15,586 nucleotides of DNA from Bacteroidota bacterium. GTDB taxonomy: Bacteria > Bacteroidota > Bacteroidia > Chitinophagales > Chitinophagaceae. The position numbers were made by a program, and so were the translations under genes. Below, one piece after another: positions 6,412 through 14,501 of this stretch. Position 1 is the first letter of the stretch, and each line of letters opens with the position of its first letter. A model generated the notes under the pieces. That model saw only the letters and a program-made list of their open reading frames with translations, was not told the origin of the DNA and searched no databases. Where the stretch lies: contig JAEWBT010000087.1 of the NCBI GenBank assembly GCA_023391015.1, positions 1 to 15,586 on the forward strand, in the 5' to 3' direction.

Positions 6412-6444
6412 GGCAGGCTTCGACAAGATCATCGGGAGCCTGCC
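6412..6444. repeat. Inverted repeat around a TTCGACAAG-type sequence
   Basis: GGCAGGCT (6412-6419) and AGCCTGCC (6437-6444) are perfect complements around a 17-base loop containing TTCGACAAGATCA, followed by GAAGGACAG. The wording resembles CTTCGACAAGCTCA dispersed repeats seen in many bacterial genomes. There is no T-run and no gene ends nearby on the plus strand, so it is not read as a terminator. Confidence 0.45.
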
Positions 6445-6549
6445 GAAGGACAGCCTAACAGGCATCCTTTCATCAGAAAATGGTTACAGCAACCGTGTTA
6501 TAAGTACCGACGAGAAATTAGTTGGCAGTATAATCTTCCTACATTTTGC

Positions 6550-6637
6550 GGGTCATTGCGAGGAGGAACGACGAAGCAACCTGCACAAAATGCGTTGATA
6601 AAATGTGCAGGGTCCTTCGCTCCGCTCGCAATGACCC
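6550..6637. repeat. Dispersed inverted-repeat element (GGGTCATTGCGAGG type), full copy
   Basis: The left arm begins GGGTCATTGCGAG (6550-6562) and the right end is its exact complement, CTCGCAATGACCC (6625-6637). Inner parts CCTGCACA and TGTGCAGG also pair, with less well matched sequence between, so the 88-bp element could fold into one long imperfect hairpin. The first 36 bases recur at the window's right end with one mismatch. It carries no gene and is likely a MITE- or REP-like non-coding repeat. Confidence 0.8.
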
Positions 6638-6682
6638 CAATTTATTACCCTCAACTAATTGTTTGGAAGCACTTAAGCCGTT

Positions 6683-7192
6683 CTATTCCCGCTCAATCCG
6701 CTCTTTGGGAAGCTTCAGGGCTTTTAAAAAACCTTCGGTGTCTTCGGGCGAAACCAAAATTTGCCGGTCGTCTTTGGTGCGCAATAAAATCAGTTTTTTC
6801 CGGTCGGTTGCAAAGACGGATACCTTGCCGACGTTGCGGTAGAAAAACGTTCCGAAATAGCCGGCCCAGCCGCCGGAGCCAAACAAGCGCAGGCCAAAGC
6901 CAAGCTCTTTGGTGGTGGCCGGTGTAGCACTTTTAAAGGTATTGATGGGAAAGGATTTGACCCCAACCTGCCGCACAATTTGAAACTCCGTGGGCGTCAG
7001 CACATAGCTTTTCACCCGGAAGAGCAGGGCCACCGCCAGAACGATGATAACCACTGCAAAAGGGATGAGTACTTCCGGATTGCCGCGTGCCGCAATTTGC
7101 GTGAGCATAATCAGCGGAATGACTAAAACGGCTGCGATGACGTAGGTAATAATCTTCGACAGGTCATCGAGCTTGGCACTAAAAGTTTTCAT
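6683..7192 (-). CDS. Membrane-anchored bacterial PH-domain protein
   Basis: The protein has 169 residues. Two membrane segments (about 14-33 and 41-60) are joined by a short loop and followed by a compact beta-rich domain starting at YVLTPTEFQIVRQ. The following blocks, including FGSGGWAGYFGTFFYRNVG, KLILLRTKDDRQILVSPED and the closing helix TEGFLKALKL, match the bacterial PH-like domain families, which often follow such a helical pair. Function is not known for these proteins; the domain would face the cytoplasm if both ends are inside. Its ATG overlaps the TGA of proline dehydrogenase by one base (TGATG), so the two are almost certainly co-transcribed and probably translationally coupled. 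Confidence 0.78.
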   Translation of the reverse strand: MKTFSAKLDDLSKIITYVIAAVLVIPLIMLTQIAARGNPEVLIPFAVVIIVLAVALLFRVKSYVLTPTEFQIVRQVGVKSFPINTFKSATPATTKELGFGLRLFGSGGWAGYFGTFFYRNVGKVSVFATDRKKLILLRTKDDRQILVSPEDTEGFLKALKLPKERIERE

Positions 7193-8376
7193 CAGGCTTT
7201 TTTCTTTTGTTGGGCGCGGCGCGAAAGCTCCTGACGGATCAGCGAAAGCTCGCGGCTGGTTTGGCCCGCCACAGAGGTGTTTTCCTGTGCGCGGCGCATC
7301 AGGTAGGGCATCACATCTTCCACCGGGCCGTAGGGCAGGTATTTCACTACATTGTAGCCAGCGGCGGCGAGGTTGAAAGTAATATTATCGCTCATGCCGT
7401 AGAGCTGCGAAAACCACAGGTTAGGGTGGTTGTGAGGAATACCTTTTTCTTCGGCCAGTTGTGCGCCCAGGAGCGAGCTTTTCTCATTGTGAGTACCAAT
7501 AAAAACCGCCAGTTGGTCCAGGTGATCCATACAAAATCGAACGGCCTCGTCATAGTCGCGGTCGGTAGCTTCCTTGTGGGTCTGGATAGGCGAGAGGTAC
7601 TCCTGCGCGTCGGCGCGGGTTCGTTCTTTTTCCATGTAGGCACCGCGCACCAGCTTGGCCCCCAGCAAAAAACCTTCCTTTTGAGCTTTTTCAAAAGAGC
7701 TTTTCAGGTAGCCAAGGCGGCTGTGGGCATAAAGCTGAAAGGTGTTATAGACAATGACGCGGTCTTTATTGTAGCGCGCCATGGCTTCGTTGGCCAGCTC
7801 ATCCACCGGTCCCTGAATCCAGGTTTCTTCGGCATCAATCAGTACGCGGATACCGGCCCTGGCAGCGGCTTCGCAGATGGTGAGGATGCGTTCCCGGACC
7901 CGGCCCAGCTCGGCGGTTTCAGCAGCCGTGAGCGGCTCGGCGCAATGGGCTTTTTCCAACAAGGCAAATCTGGCAAAGCCGGTTACTTTCAGGGCAATAA
8001 AAGGCATGTTGGGCTGCGAGGCCGCAAACTGGATGGCGCGAACGAATTCCGGAACGGCGCGGTCGAAGGCTGCTTCGCCTTTGGCCCCTTCGACGCCGTA
8101 ATCCAGTACCACGCCAACGCCGAATTTGGCCAGGGTTGCGGCGGTTTCCGCTGCTTCCTCCATGTTTTCGCCGCCCACGAATTGCCGGAAAAGTGTTCTT
8201 TTTATGAGTCCTTTTACCGGCAGCCTGGCTTTGAGAGCAAAATTGGTGAGGGCGATGCCCAGGCGGGTGAGGGTAGGGGAGCCGACGGCGCTGAAGAGCA
8301 GTGAAGCCTGCCGGAGTGCCGGCGTGGGCATGTGGCGGAAAGCAATTTCGGTGTTGTTGAACTGCGGAAGCGGCAT
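7192..8376 (-). CDS. Proline dehydrogenase
   Basis: The protein has 394 residues, the size of the stand-alone enzyme rather than the bifunctional PutA. It oxidises L-proline to 1-pyrroline-5-carboxylate with FAD and passes electrons to quinone at the inner membrane. The FNNTEIAF opening is typical of Bacteroidota versions. Barrel motifs in order are ALKVTG (128-133), DAEETW (181-186), YNTFQLY (210-216), KLVRGAYMEKER (241-252), GTHNEKS (294-300), QLYGMSD (324-330) and KYLPYGPVEDVMPYLMRRAQEN, whose paired arginines R361-R362 bind the proline carboxylate. The lysine-rich end (RRAQQKKKA) is a short tail. The next step, pyrroline-5-carboxylate dehydrogenase, is not in the window. A plausible promoter lies at 8396-8427, and the gene is divergent from the T9SS gene. 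Confidence 0.93.
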   Translation of the reverse strand: MPLPQFNNTEIAFRHMPTPALRQASLLFSAVGSPTLTRLGIALTNFALKARLPVKGLIKRTLFRQFVGGENMEEAAETAATLAKFGVGVVLDYGVEGAKGEAAFDRAVPEFVRAIQFAASQPNMPFIALKVTGFARFALLEKAHCAEPLTAAETAELGRVRERILTICEAAARAGIRVLIDAEETWIQGPVDELANEAMARYNKDRVIVYNTFQLYAHSRLGYLKSSFEKAQKEGFLLGAKLVRGAYMEKERTRADAQEYLSPIQTHKEATDRDYDEAVRFCMDHLDQLAVFIGTHNEKSSLLGAQLAEEKGIPHNHPNLWFSQLYGMSDNITFNLAAAGYNVVKYLPYGPVEDVMPYLMRRAQENTSVAGQTSRELSLIRQELSRRAQQKKKA

Positions 8377-8395
8377 TAGATGGCTTTGGGAAGAG

Positions 8396-8427
8396 CAAAG
8401 TTCTAATAAACGAATGGTTCCATCAAA
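8396..8427 (-). promoter_or_regulatory. Candidate promoter of proline dehydrogenase
   Basis: On the minus strand TTTG (8427-8424) and GAACTTTG (8403-8396) are separated by 20 bases, close to the Bacteroidota TTTG / TAnnTTTG arrangement with one mismatch in the fixed bases. The -7-like box ends 19 bases before the ATG, leaving a short leader. Confidence 0.4.
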
Positions 8428-8524
8428 AGCATTCTTAAAAAACGATTGTATGGCATGACCTTTTTAGGCTTAAGCGCTTCGGGCAAAATGGCTATCGGTT
8501 AAGAGTTGTTTAAAAACTTCAACC

Positions 8525-8557
8525 TTTGCGTTTCGCTTTGAAAAAAGCTTACTTTTA
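8525..8557 (+). promoter_or_regulatory. Candidate promoter of the T9SS secreted protein
   Basis: TTTG (8525-8528) and TACTTTTA (8550-8557) are separated by 21 bases and end 28 bases before the ATG. The second box differs from TAnnTTTG only in its last base. This is the best pair in the divergent region, but both elements are short. Confidence 0.35.
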
Positions 8558-8585
8558 CCACGATTTTTTCACCCTTTACCAAGTC

Positions 8586-10550
8586 ATGAACAAATTCCTA
8601 CTCTTGGGTGCCGCGGGCATCCTGTCGGTTAGTGTGAATGCACAAACCGTTCAAAAAAAAGCACCGGATCAGTTGAGCCGGGCTGCTGCCAAGTTTTCAC
8701 CGGAGCGTGTTGCACCGGTTATCGGCGTTAATGGGACACCGATGGCTAAAAGCACGGCGACGCCTTTCTGGACAGAAAATTTTGGTTCGGGTACTTCTAC
8801 CAGCCTGCCGACGGGCTGGACGGCTGTTGGCAACGGCAGCTTTGGCGGCACCTGGAAGTGGATTAAAAAAGCCTCTAGCGGCGACTACAACATTGGAACC
8901 ATCCAATCTACCACTGCTTCCAATGGCTGGATGATTTACGACTCTGATTCTATCGGTAAGACAAATCCTACGGCTACTCCGCTTGAAGGCTGGCTGACAT
9001 CGCCCTCTATTAACTGCACCGGGCACAATACAGTTATTCTAAACTTCCAGCAATACTTTGCACGGTTCCGGGATACCTGTTATGTAGAGGCGAGCAATGA
9101 CAACTTTGCCACCTTTACCCGTTTTTCTGTAACCCCGAATAACCGGCTGTCTTCCAACGGCTCTACAGATAACCCTAGCCTCGCAACCGTCAACATCTCG
9201 AATGTTGCTGCCAATCAGGCCAATGTGAAGTTCCGCTTCTACTATGTTGGTGCTTATGCAGGCGGTTCCTACAACTGGCTGGTAGATGATGTGTCGCTTT
9301 CGGAAGGAAACCCAGTAGAAGTTTCTATTGACCACTCTTCTATTGTAATGCGTGGCTCCGGTCGTTACAACCTGTTCCGTAAGTTCCCGCTTTCTTTGGT
9401 GGATACTGCATTTGGTGTAACATTTGCTACTAACCTTGGTGCAAATACCGAAACGCCGGACTTTGATTACAGCGTTAGCCGCAGTGGCTCGCCGGTGTAT
9501 AGCTATACGCGGCAGCTGGCTATCCCAACAACGGAGGCCGATTCTATTGTAGATTTCTCGGAGCCTTATCCGGGTTTCTACCCCAACGTTATCGGTGATT
9601 ATACTGCGTTGTTTAACACAACGCTCGCCGGTAGCGCTAACCCTAATAACGGTCGTGATACGGCAAGCTTTACCATCACCGACACTGTTCTCAGCACGCA
9701 TGGCGACGTAGAATACTACCGTTTCCTGAAGCGTCCGGCTGATCCTACCACTGGCCGTACAGAAGTGAGTTCTTTTGAAGGTATCCAGTTCTCGGTTCCT
9801 CCCGGAAAGTCTGATACGTTTACCAGCGCATCTGTTTCTTTCGGTAGCAACACGACAGCAGGTGCGGGTGAGGTTTCTGTTCAGATCTACAAAAGCCGGG
9901 CGGCCAGCGCTGGATATGATTACGTTGGTACCACCTTCGCTAAGCCAATCGTAGCTTCTATGGTGTCGCCTTCGCCTAGCAATCCCACTTTCACACTCTT
10001 CGAAGTAGATAACTCTACCGGCGTTGTTGTTTTGGACGAGGGCGAATACATTGCAGCTGTGCAAATCAACAACGTGCCGGCTGCCAACACGGTATCCCTG
10101 TTTGCAAGCACACCGCTGAACTCTTACCTGATTCCATTTACAGGTTATCCGGGTGCCAGTGACGAGTCTGACAATGATGGTGCTTTCAACTTCTCACCGT
10201 CCTCTCTCGCTGTTGGAACCAGCTATGTGCCGTTCATCGAACTGCATTTCAAAGGCTCTCCTACCGGTGTGAAAAACACCGCTACCAACTTTGAAATCGG
10301 TGCCGCACGTCCAAACCCGGCTCAGGCTGAGTTTGCTGTTCCGGTAACGCCGAAAGTAGCTTCTGAAGTTTCTGTTTTGCTCACCAACCCAATGGGTCAG
10401 GTAGTTGCCAACCAAAACCTCGGAAAAGTAGCTGCTGGTCAAACCGCAACGGCTGTGTTCAACACGGCTGCCCTTGCCAACGGCGTGTACTTCTACACGG
10501 TTCAGGCTGGTGCGGAGCGCGTAACCAACCGCATCGTGGTAGCTCACTAA
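8586..10550 (+). CDS. Secreted protein with choice-of-anchor J domain and T9SS type A sorting domain
   Basis: The protein has 654 residues from the ATG at 8586. The frame could extend 20 codons to a TTG, but only the chosen start gives a proper signal peptide, MNKFLLLGAAGILSVSVNAQ, with cleavage near residue 20. Residues 61-240 (FWTENFGSG...LPTGWT to NWLVDDVSLSEG) form a choice-of-anchor J, jelly-roll-like domain, often a carbohydrate- or protein-binding module. A second beta-rich region without a recognised family fills 241-565. Residues 568-654 are a T9SS type A sorting domain: RPNPAQ, then NPMGQVV, then ALANGVYFYTVQAG and RIVVAH. The protein should cross the outer membrane and be secreted or attached to the surface. 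Codons end in T far more often than in neighbouring genes, and the gene contains no TTCCGGAA. A strong terminator follows. Confidence 0.87.
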   Translation: MNKFLLLGAAGILSVSVNAQTVQKKAPDQLSRAAAKFSPERVAPVIGVNGTPMAKSTATPFWTENFGSGTSTSLPTGWTAVGNGSFGGTWKWIKKASSGDYNIGTIQSTTASNGWMIYDSDSIGKTNPTATPLEGWLTSPSINCTGHNTVILNFQQYFARFRDTCYVEASNDNFATFTRFSVTPNNRLSSNGSTDNPSLATVNISNVAANQANVKFRFYYVGAYAGGSYNWLVDDVSLSEGNPVEVSIDHSSIVMRGSGRYNLFRKFPLSLVDTAFGVTFATNLGANTETPDFDYSVSRSGSPVYSYTRQLAIPTTEADSIVDFSEPYPGFYPNVIGDYTALFNTTLAGSANPNNGRDTASFTITDTVLSTHGDVEYYRFLKRPADPTTGRTEVSSFEGIQFSVPPGKSDTFTSASVSFGSNTTAGAGEVSVQIYKSRAASAGYDYVGTTFAKPIVASMVSPSPSNPTFTLFEVDNSTGVVVLDEGEYIAAVQINNVPAANTVSLFASTPLNSYLIPFTGYPGASDESDNDGAFNFSPSSLAVGTSYVPFIELHFKGSPTGVKNTATNFEIGAARPNPAQAEFAVPVTPKVASEVSVLLTNPMGQVVANQNLGKVAAGQTATAVFNTAALANGVYFYTVQAGAERVTNRIVVAH

Positions 10551-10588
10551 AAATTTCCGGAAAAAGGACCTTCCGATTCCGCAAATCC

Positions 10589-10626
10589 AAAACCGTCCCG
10601 ATACCCATCGGGGCGGTTTTTCTTTT
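10589..10626 (+). terminator. Intrinsic terminator after the T9SS gene
   Basis: AAAACCGTCCCGAT (10589-10602) pairs with ATCGGGGCGGTTTT (10607-10620) through one G-U pair around the loop ACCC, followed by TCTTTT. It starts 38 bases after the stop. TTTCCGGAAA palindromes lie on both sides (10554-10563 and 10624-10633), the right one overlapping the T-run. Confidence 0.85.
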
Positions 10627-10742
10627 CCGGAAATCACCCTATAAATCCCCCTCTATCAGAAATCCCTATTATTGCACCGCTTCCGGCATCTATTTGTCCG
10701 GAATTTTGTTATCTACTTCAGAGCAATCCAGATACTTAGAGC

Positions 10743-13373
10743 ATGGCTAAAAATCTTTTGATCGTAGAGTCCCCGGCGAAAGCCAAAACCATCGAAAAAA
10801 TCCTCGGCAGCGATTTCGTGGTAAAGTCCTGCTTTGGCCACATCCGCGACCTTGCCAAAGAAGGCATGGGCATTGATATTCAACACGGCTACGAACCCAC
10901 CTACCTCGTGAGCGAAGACAAGCAGCGCGTGGTGGCCGAATTGCGCAGCTTAGCTAAAAAGTCGGATGAGGTATGGCTGGCAACGGATGAGGACCGCGAA
11001 GGCGAAGCCATTTCCTGGCACCTGTGTAAAGTGCTGGGGCTGGATCCTTATAACACCAAACGCATTGTTTTTCATGAAATCACCAAACCGGCCATCCGCA
11101 AGGCGGTAGAGCAGCCGCGTACGGTGAATATGGACCTGGTGAATGCTCAACAGGCCCGCCGCGTGCTTGACCGCCTCGTGGGGTTTGAAATGTCGCCGGT
11201 TTTGTGGCGGAAGATTCAGGGAAAATTATCGGCGGGCCGGGTGCAAAGTGTGGCGGTGCGCATCCTCGTAGAGCGCGAACGCGAAATCAATCAGTTTGAA
11301 CCAACGTCTGCTTTTAAAATAGAAGGCTTTTTCGCCGCACCGGATCTTTCCGGAAAACCCGTTGTTTTTAAGGCCGAAGGACCGGAAAATTTCCGGGAAC
11401 AAGCCGCTGCCGCCGCTTTCCTGGAGCGCTGCAAAGGTGCAGAGTACCGGGTAAGCGATGTGCAGGTAAAGCCCTCCAAGCGCTCACCGGCCGCACCGTT
11501 TACTACTTCTACGCTGCAACAGGAAGCCAGCCGTAAATTGGGCTATTCCGTTTCCCGCACCATGCGCGTGGCCCAGTCGCTCTACGAGCACGGCCATATC
11601 ACCTACATGCGGACCGACTCGGTAAACCTTTCCGACACTGCAATCGAAGGCACTCGAAAAGCAGTTCTGGAGCAATACGGCGAGAAATACTACCAACAGC
11701 GTCGTTATAAAACCAAAAACGAGTCGGCGCAGGAAACCCACGAAGCCATCCGCCCCACCGATATGATGGCCCAGCGCATCCCCGATGCCGATGGGCAGCG
11801 CCTCTACGAGCTGATCTGGAAGCGCACCATGGCTTCCCAAATGGCCGATGCCCAATTGGAGCGCACGGTGGCAAAGATTGATATTTCTACCGTTCCGGAC
11901 GCCACCCTCACCGCTACCGGCGAGGTGATTCGCTTCGACGGTTTTATCCGGGTGTATTCCGAAGGACGCGACGATGAAGACGGCGACGAGCAAAAAGAAG
12001 GCATGCTGCCGCCGCTGAAAGCCGGTCAGCCGCTCGATTTCCGGGAAATGCGGGCTACCCAGCGCTTTACCCGTCCGCAGCCGCGCTACACGGAAGCCTC
12101 GCTTGTGAAAAAGCTGGAAGACCTTGGCATTGGCCGCCCTTCTACCTACGCCGCAACAATCTCCACCATCCAGCAGCGCGGCTATGTAGAGCGCCGCGAC
12201 AAAGAAGGCATCCAGCGCGAATACAGTCAGCTGGTGCTGCGAAACAATCAAATTTCTACTCAAAAACTCACCGAAAACACCGGCGCAGAGAAAGCAAAAC
12301 TCTTTCCTACCGACCTCGGCATTGTGGTAACCGACTTCCTGGCGGCTCACTTCGAGCGGGTGATGGACTACAAATTCACGGCTAAAATCGAAGAAGAGTT
12401 TGACGACATCGCTCAGGGAAAGATCGAGTGGCAACAGATGATCGACGATTTCTACCAACCGTTCCACCACACGGTGGAGCAGGTGATGGAAACCGGCGGT
12501 CGGGCCGCCGGCGAGCGCGAACTGGGCAAAGACCCCGTTTCCGGAAGGCCGGTGATTGCGCGCCTGGGCCGCTTTGGTCCGATGGTGCAGATCGGCAGCA
12601 GCGAAGGCGATGAAAAGCCCCGCTATGCCCGCCTGCGGGAAGGCCAGCGCATCGAAACAATTACCTACGAAGAAGCGCTGGATCTCTTTAAACTGCCCCT
12701 CAGCCTCGGCGAATACGAAGGACAGGAAGTGGCAGTGAATGTGGGGCGCTTTGGGCCGTATGTGCGCTGGGGCGAAAAGTTTGTTTCTCTCCCCAAAGGC
12801 ACCGATCCGATGGCCGTGGATTATGAAACCGCCATTGCCGTTATTGCCGAAAAAGAAAAAGCCGATGCGCCAGTAGCTACTTTCCGCGACAAGCCGGTTA
12901 CAAAAGGTACGGGCCGTTTTGGGCCGTTCCTGAAATGGGAAGATCTGTACATCAACGTTCCCAAACAATACGATTTCAACAACCTTTCGGAAGGAGACAT
13001 CCACACGCTGATTTCCCAGAAAGTAGAAAAAGAAGCCAGTCGCTACATCCGGTTGTGGGAAGCCGAAAAAATTGCGGTGGAAAACGGCCGGTGGGGGCCT
13101 TTCATTCGCTTTGGCAAGAAAATGCTGAACCTCGACCGCCGCGCCGACGGCACCCGCATGATTGCCGAAGAAGCTGCTGCCCTCACGCTGGAAGACGTAA
13201 AACGCATGATTGAAGCACAGGTGCCGGGCGCGTTTGAGAAAAAAGCAAAAGCCGCTGCCAAAGACGGCGATGCCAAAGCGCCCGCTAAAAAGCCCGCAGC
13301 GAAAAAAGCACCTGCAAAAAAGCCGGCTGCTAAAAAGGCAACGGCCCCGACGACGGCTGCAAAGAAGAAATAA
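10743..13373 (+). CDS. topA: DNA topoisomerase I (type IA)
   Basis: The protein has 876 residues and relaxes negative supercoils by cutting one DNA strand. The N-terminal TOPRIM domain shows E9 in IVESPAKAKT and the metal-binding D82-x-D84-x-E86 in TDEDREGEA. The active-site tyrosine is Y288 in HITYMRTDSVNLS, and RPSTYA (465-470) is the usual strand-binding motif. From about residue 600 the zinc-finger region of the E. coli type is replaced by four topoisomerase C-terminal repeats marked by GRFGP or GRWGP (609, 668, 724, 782). No cysteine clusters are present: only C30, C95 and C230 occur. Residues 834-876 are a lysine/alanine tail (KKPAAKK repeats), histone H1-like, probably adding non-specific DNA binding. 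It has its own terminator at 13414-13451. Confidence 0.97.
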   Translation: MAKNLLIVESPAKAKTIEKILGSDFVVKSCFGHIRDLAKEGMGIDIQHGYEPTYLVSEDKQRVVAELRSLAKKSDEVWLATDEDREGEAISWHLCKVLGLDPYNTKRIVFHEITKPAIRKAVEQPRTVNMDLVNAQQARRVLDRLVGFEMSPVLWRKIQGKLSAGRVQSVAVRILVEREREINQFEPTSAFKIEGFFAAPDLSGKPVVFKAEGPENFREQAAAAAFLERCKGAEYRVSDVQVKPSKRSPAAPFTTSTLQQEASRKLGYSVSRTMRVAQSLYEHGHITYMRTDSVNLSDTAIEGTRKAVLEQYGEKYYQQRRYKTKNESAQETHEAIRPTDMMAQRIPDADGQRLYELIWKRTMASQMADAQLERTVAKIDISTVPDATLTATGEVIRFDGFIRVYSEGRDDEDGDEQKEGMLPPLKAGQPLDFREMRATQRFTRPQPRYTEASLVKKLEDLGIGRPSTYAATISTIQQRGYVERRDKEGIQREYSQLVLRNNQISTQKLTENTGAEKAKLFPTDLGIVVTDFLAAHFERVMDYKFTAKIEEEFDDIAQGKIEWQQMIDDFYQPFHHTVEQVMETGGRAAGERELGKDPVSGRPVIARLGRFGPMVQIGSSEGDEKPRYARLREGQRIETITYEEALDLFKLPLSLGEYEGQEVAVNVGRFGPYVRWGEKFVSLPKGTDPMAVDYETAIAVIAEKEKADAPVATFRDKPVTKGTGRFGPFLKWEDLYINVPKQYDFNNLSEGDIHTLISQKVEKEASRYIRLWEAEKIAVENGRWGPFIRFGKKMLNLDRRADGTRMIAEEAAALTLEDVKRMIEAQVPGAFEKKAKAAAKDGDAKAPAKKPAAKKAPAKKPAAKKATAPTTAAKKK

Positions 13374-13413
13374 AGAGCTGGATTTCCGGAAATTATCCGG
13401 GAAAAAAGTACCC

Positions 13414-13451
13414 AAAGCGGTCGTTCCTCCAGAGGAGCGACCGCTTTTTTT
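13414..13451 (+). terminator. Intrinsic terminator after topA
   Basis: AAAGCGGTCGTTCCTC (13414-13429) pairs with GAGGAGCGACCGCTTT (from 13432) through one G-U pair, with a very tight loop, and runs into a seven-base T-run. TTTCCGGAAA sites flank it at 13383-13392 and 13501-13510, as at the terminator before topA. Confidence 0.88.
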
Positions 13452-13546
13452 GATCTCCCTATCGAATTGTAAGGGTTCCCAAAAGCCTTTTACCCGAAAT
13501 TTTCCGGAAAAAACCTTGGCAAGGGGTTTGCTGTTTATCTTCTCAG

Positions 13547-14440
13547 ATGATTCCCGAAAAGCAACTCAAAGCCTTACTTCACCTGCTCGACGACCCCGAC
13601 GAGGAAGTTTCGGGTGCGGTGATTTCCCGCATCCTGTCTTTCGGAAGTGAGGCCATTCCGCAACTCGAAAAAGCATGGGAGCGCAGCAAAGACGAAGCTT
13701 TTCAGGACCGGCTGGAAACCCTCATCCACCGCGCTCACTTTTCCGGCCTCTGCGATGATTTCCGGGAGTGGAACGACGACGAAGACCCGGGTCTCCTGCA
13801 GGGTGCCCTGCTGGTGAGCCGATATGCCTATCCCGGCCTGAACATAGATGCTACCCTTGCTCAGTTTGAGCGCATCCGCCTCAATGCCTGGCTGGAAACT
13901 AATACCTATCTATCGCCGATTGAACAGGTCAACGCACTGAATTCCATTCTCTACGGCTATTATCGCTTGCAGGGAACCGAGCTTTCCCGCCAACAGCCCA
14001 CACCGTTTTTCCTCAATGCCTTGCTCGACAGCCGGCAGGGCAACACCTTTACGCTGGGCATTCTGTATCTGGCGCTTTGCGAACGGCTGGATATCCCGCT
14101 TTTTGCGGTTGGCATTCCCCAGCAGTTTCTGCTGGCCTATATGGATACCTATCAGCCTTCCTTTTCTAACGGAGAAGAAGATCTGGCCCGCCACATTCGC
14201 TTTTATGTAGATCCCCTGAATGGCAATGTGTATTCGCCCTTCGACGTGGCTGCCTACATGCATAAAACCGGCGCAACGCCCTCGATCCGGTATTATGTTC
14301 CGCTATCTGCCCGCAAAATCATCCGGCAACTGCTTCAGCACCTGGCCCGCGCCTACGAGCATCAAAAAAGATCGGAGAAAGCTGCTGAAATCCTTCTGCT
14401 CAGTCAACTCATCAGCGAAGAGCCGGAAGACGATTTTTAA
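13547..14440 (+). CDS. SirB1-like transglutaminase-fold protein with N-terminal HEAT-like helices
   Basis: The protein has 297 residues. Residues 1-60 (LLHLLDDPDEEVSGAVISRILSFGSEAIPQLEKAWE) look like one or two HEAT-type helical repeats. The rest matches the Transglut_core2/SirB1 type: LNIDATLAQFERI and LYGYYRLQGTEL lead to the core SRQGNTFTLGILYLALCERLDIPLFAVGIPQQFLLAY, where related proteins have NPISLSLLYL...LPLEGVNFPGHFLVR. The catalytic cysteine of true transglutaminases is not evident, so enzyme activity is doubtful. A C-terminal helical segment (LLQHLARAYEHQKRSEKAAEIL) resembles a TPR-like helix pair. It is probably cytoplasmic with a binding role. The gene lies 95 bp beyond the topA terminator and converges on aroC. 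Confidence 0.8.
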   Translation: MIPEKQLKALLHLLDDPDEEVSGAVISRILSFGSEAIPQLEKAWERSKDEAFQDRLETLIHRAHFSGLCDDFREWNDDEDPGLLQGALLVSRYAYPGLNIDATLAQFERIRLNAWLETNTYLSPIEQVNALNSILYGYYRLQGTELSRQQPTPFFLNALLDSRQGNTFTLGILYLALCERLDIPLFAVGIPQQFLLAYMDTYQPSFSNGEEDLARHIRFYVDPLNGNVYSPFDVAAYMHKTGATPSIRYYVPLSARKIIRQLLQHLARAYEHQKRSEKAAEILLLSQLISEEPEDDF

Positions 14441-14444
14441 ACCC

Positions 14445-14480
14445 AAACTGCCTTTCCCGAAAGCCGGTCGGGGCGTTTCT
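14445..14480. terminator. Weak hairpin between convergent genes
   Basis: CCCGA (14456-14460) and TCGGG (14468-14472) form a stem that can extend through GC and AAAC/GTTT pairs if bulged bases are allowed, followed by CTTT. It lies in the 61-bp gap where the transglutaminase-like gene and aroC converge, so termination is expected here. The stem is imperfect, and no better candidate is visible. Confidence 0.3.
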
Positions 14481-14501
14481 TTCCCGGAAATCATGTGGTT
14501 T

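Larger units (their letters stand above)
6065..6682. other. 618-bp gene-free gap made largely of repeats
   Basis: Between the HTH-like gene and the PH-domain gene there is no convincing gene. The gap holds the 21-bp periodic array (6098-6381), a TTCCGGAA site (6402-6409), an 8-bp inverted repeat around a TTCGACAAG-type sequence (6412-6444), about 100 bp without visible structure, and an inverted-repeat dispersed element (6550-6637). Short open frames across 6380-6927 are built from these repeats or run antisense to the PH gene. Confidence 0.7.

Noticed and set aside
6380..6927. Short plus-strand open frames
   Set aside because: They run through the inverted repeat at 6412-6444 and the dispersed element at 6550-6637 or lie antisense to the PH gene, and have no domain or plausible start signal.
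11484..13415. 643-codon open frame antisense to topA
   Set aside because: It lies wholly opposite a clear topA gene, has low-complexity F/R/G-rich composition and no recognisable domain. Long antisense frames also occur opposite the T9SS, proline dehydrogenase and hydrolase genes as a by-product of codon use.
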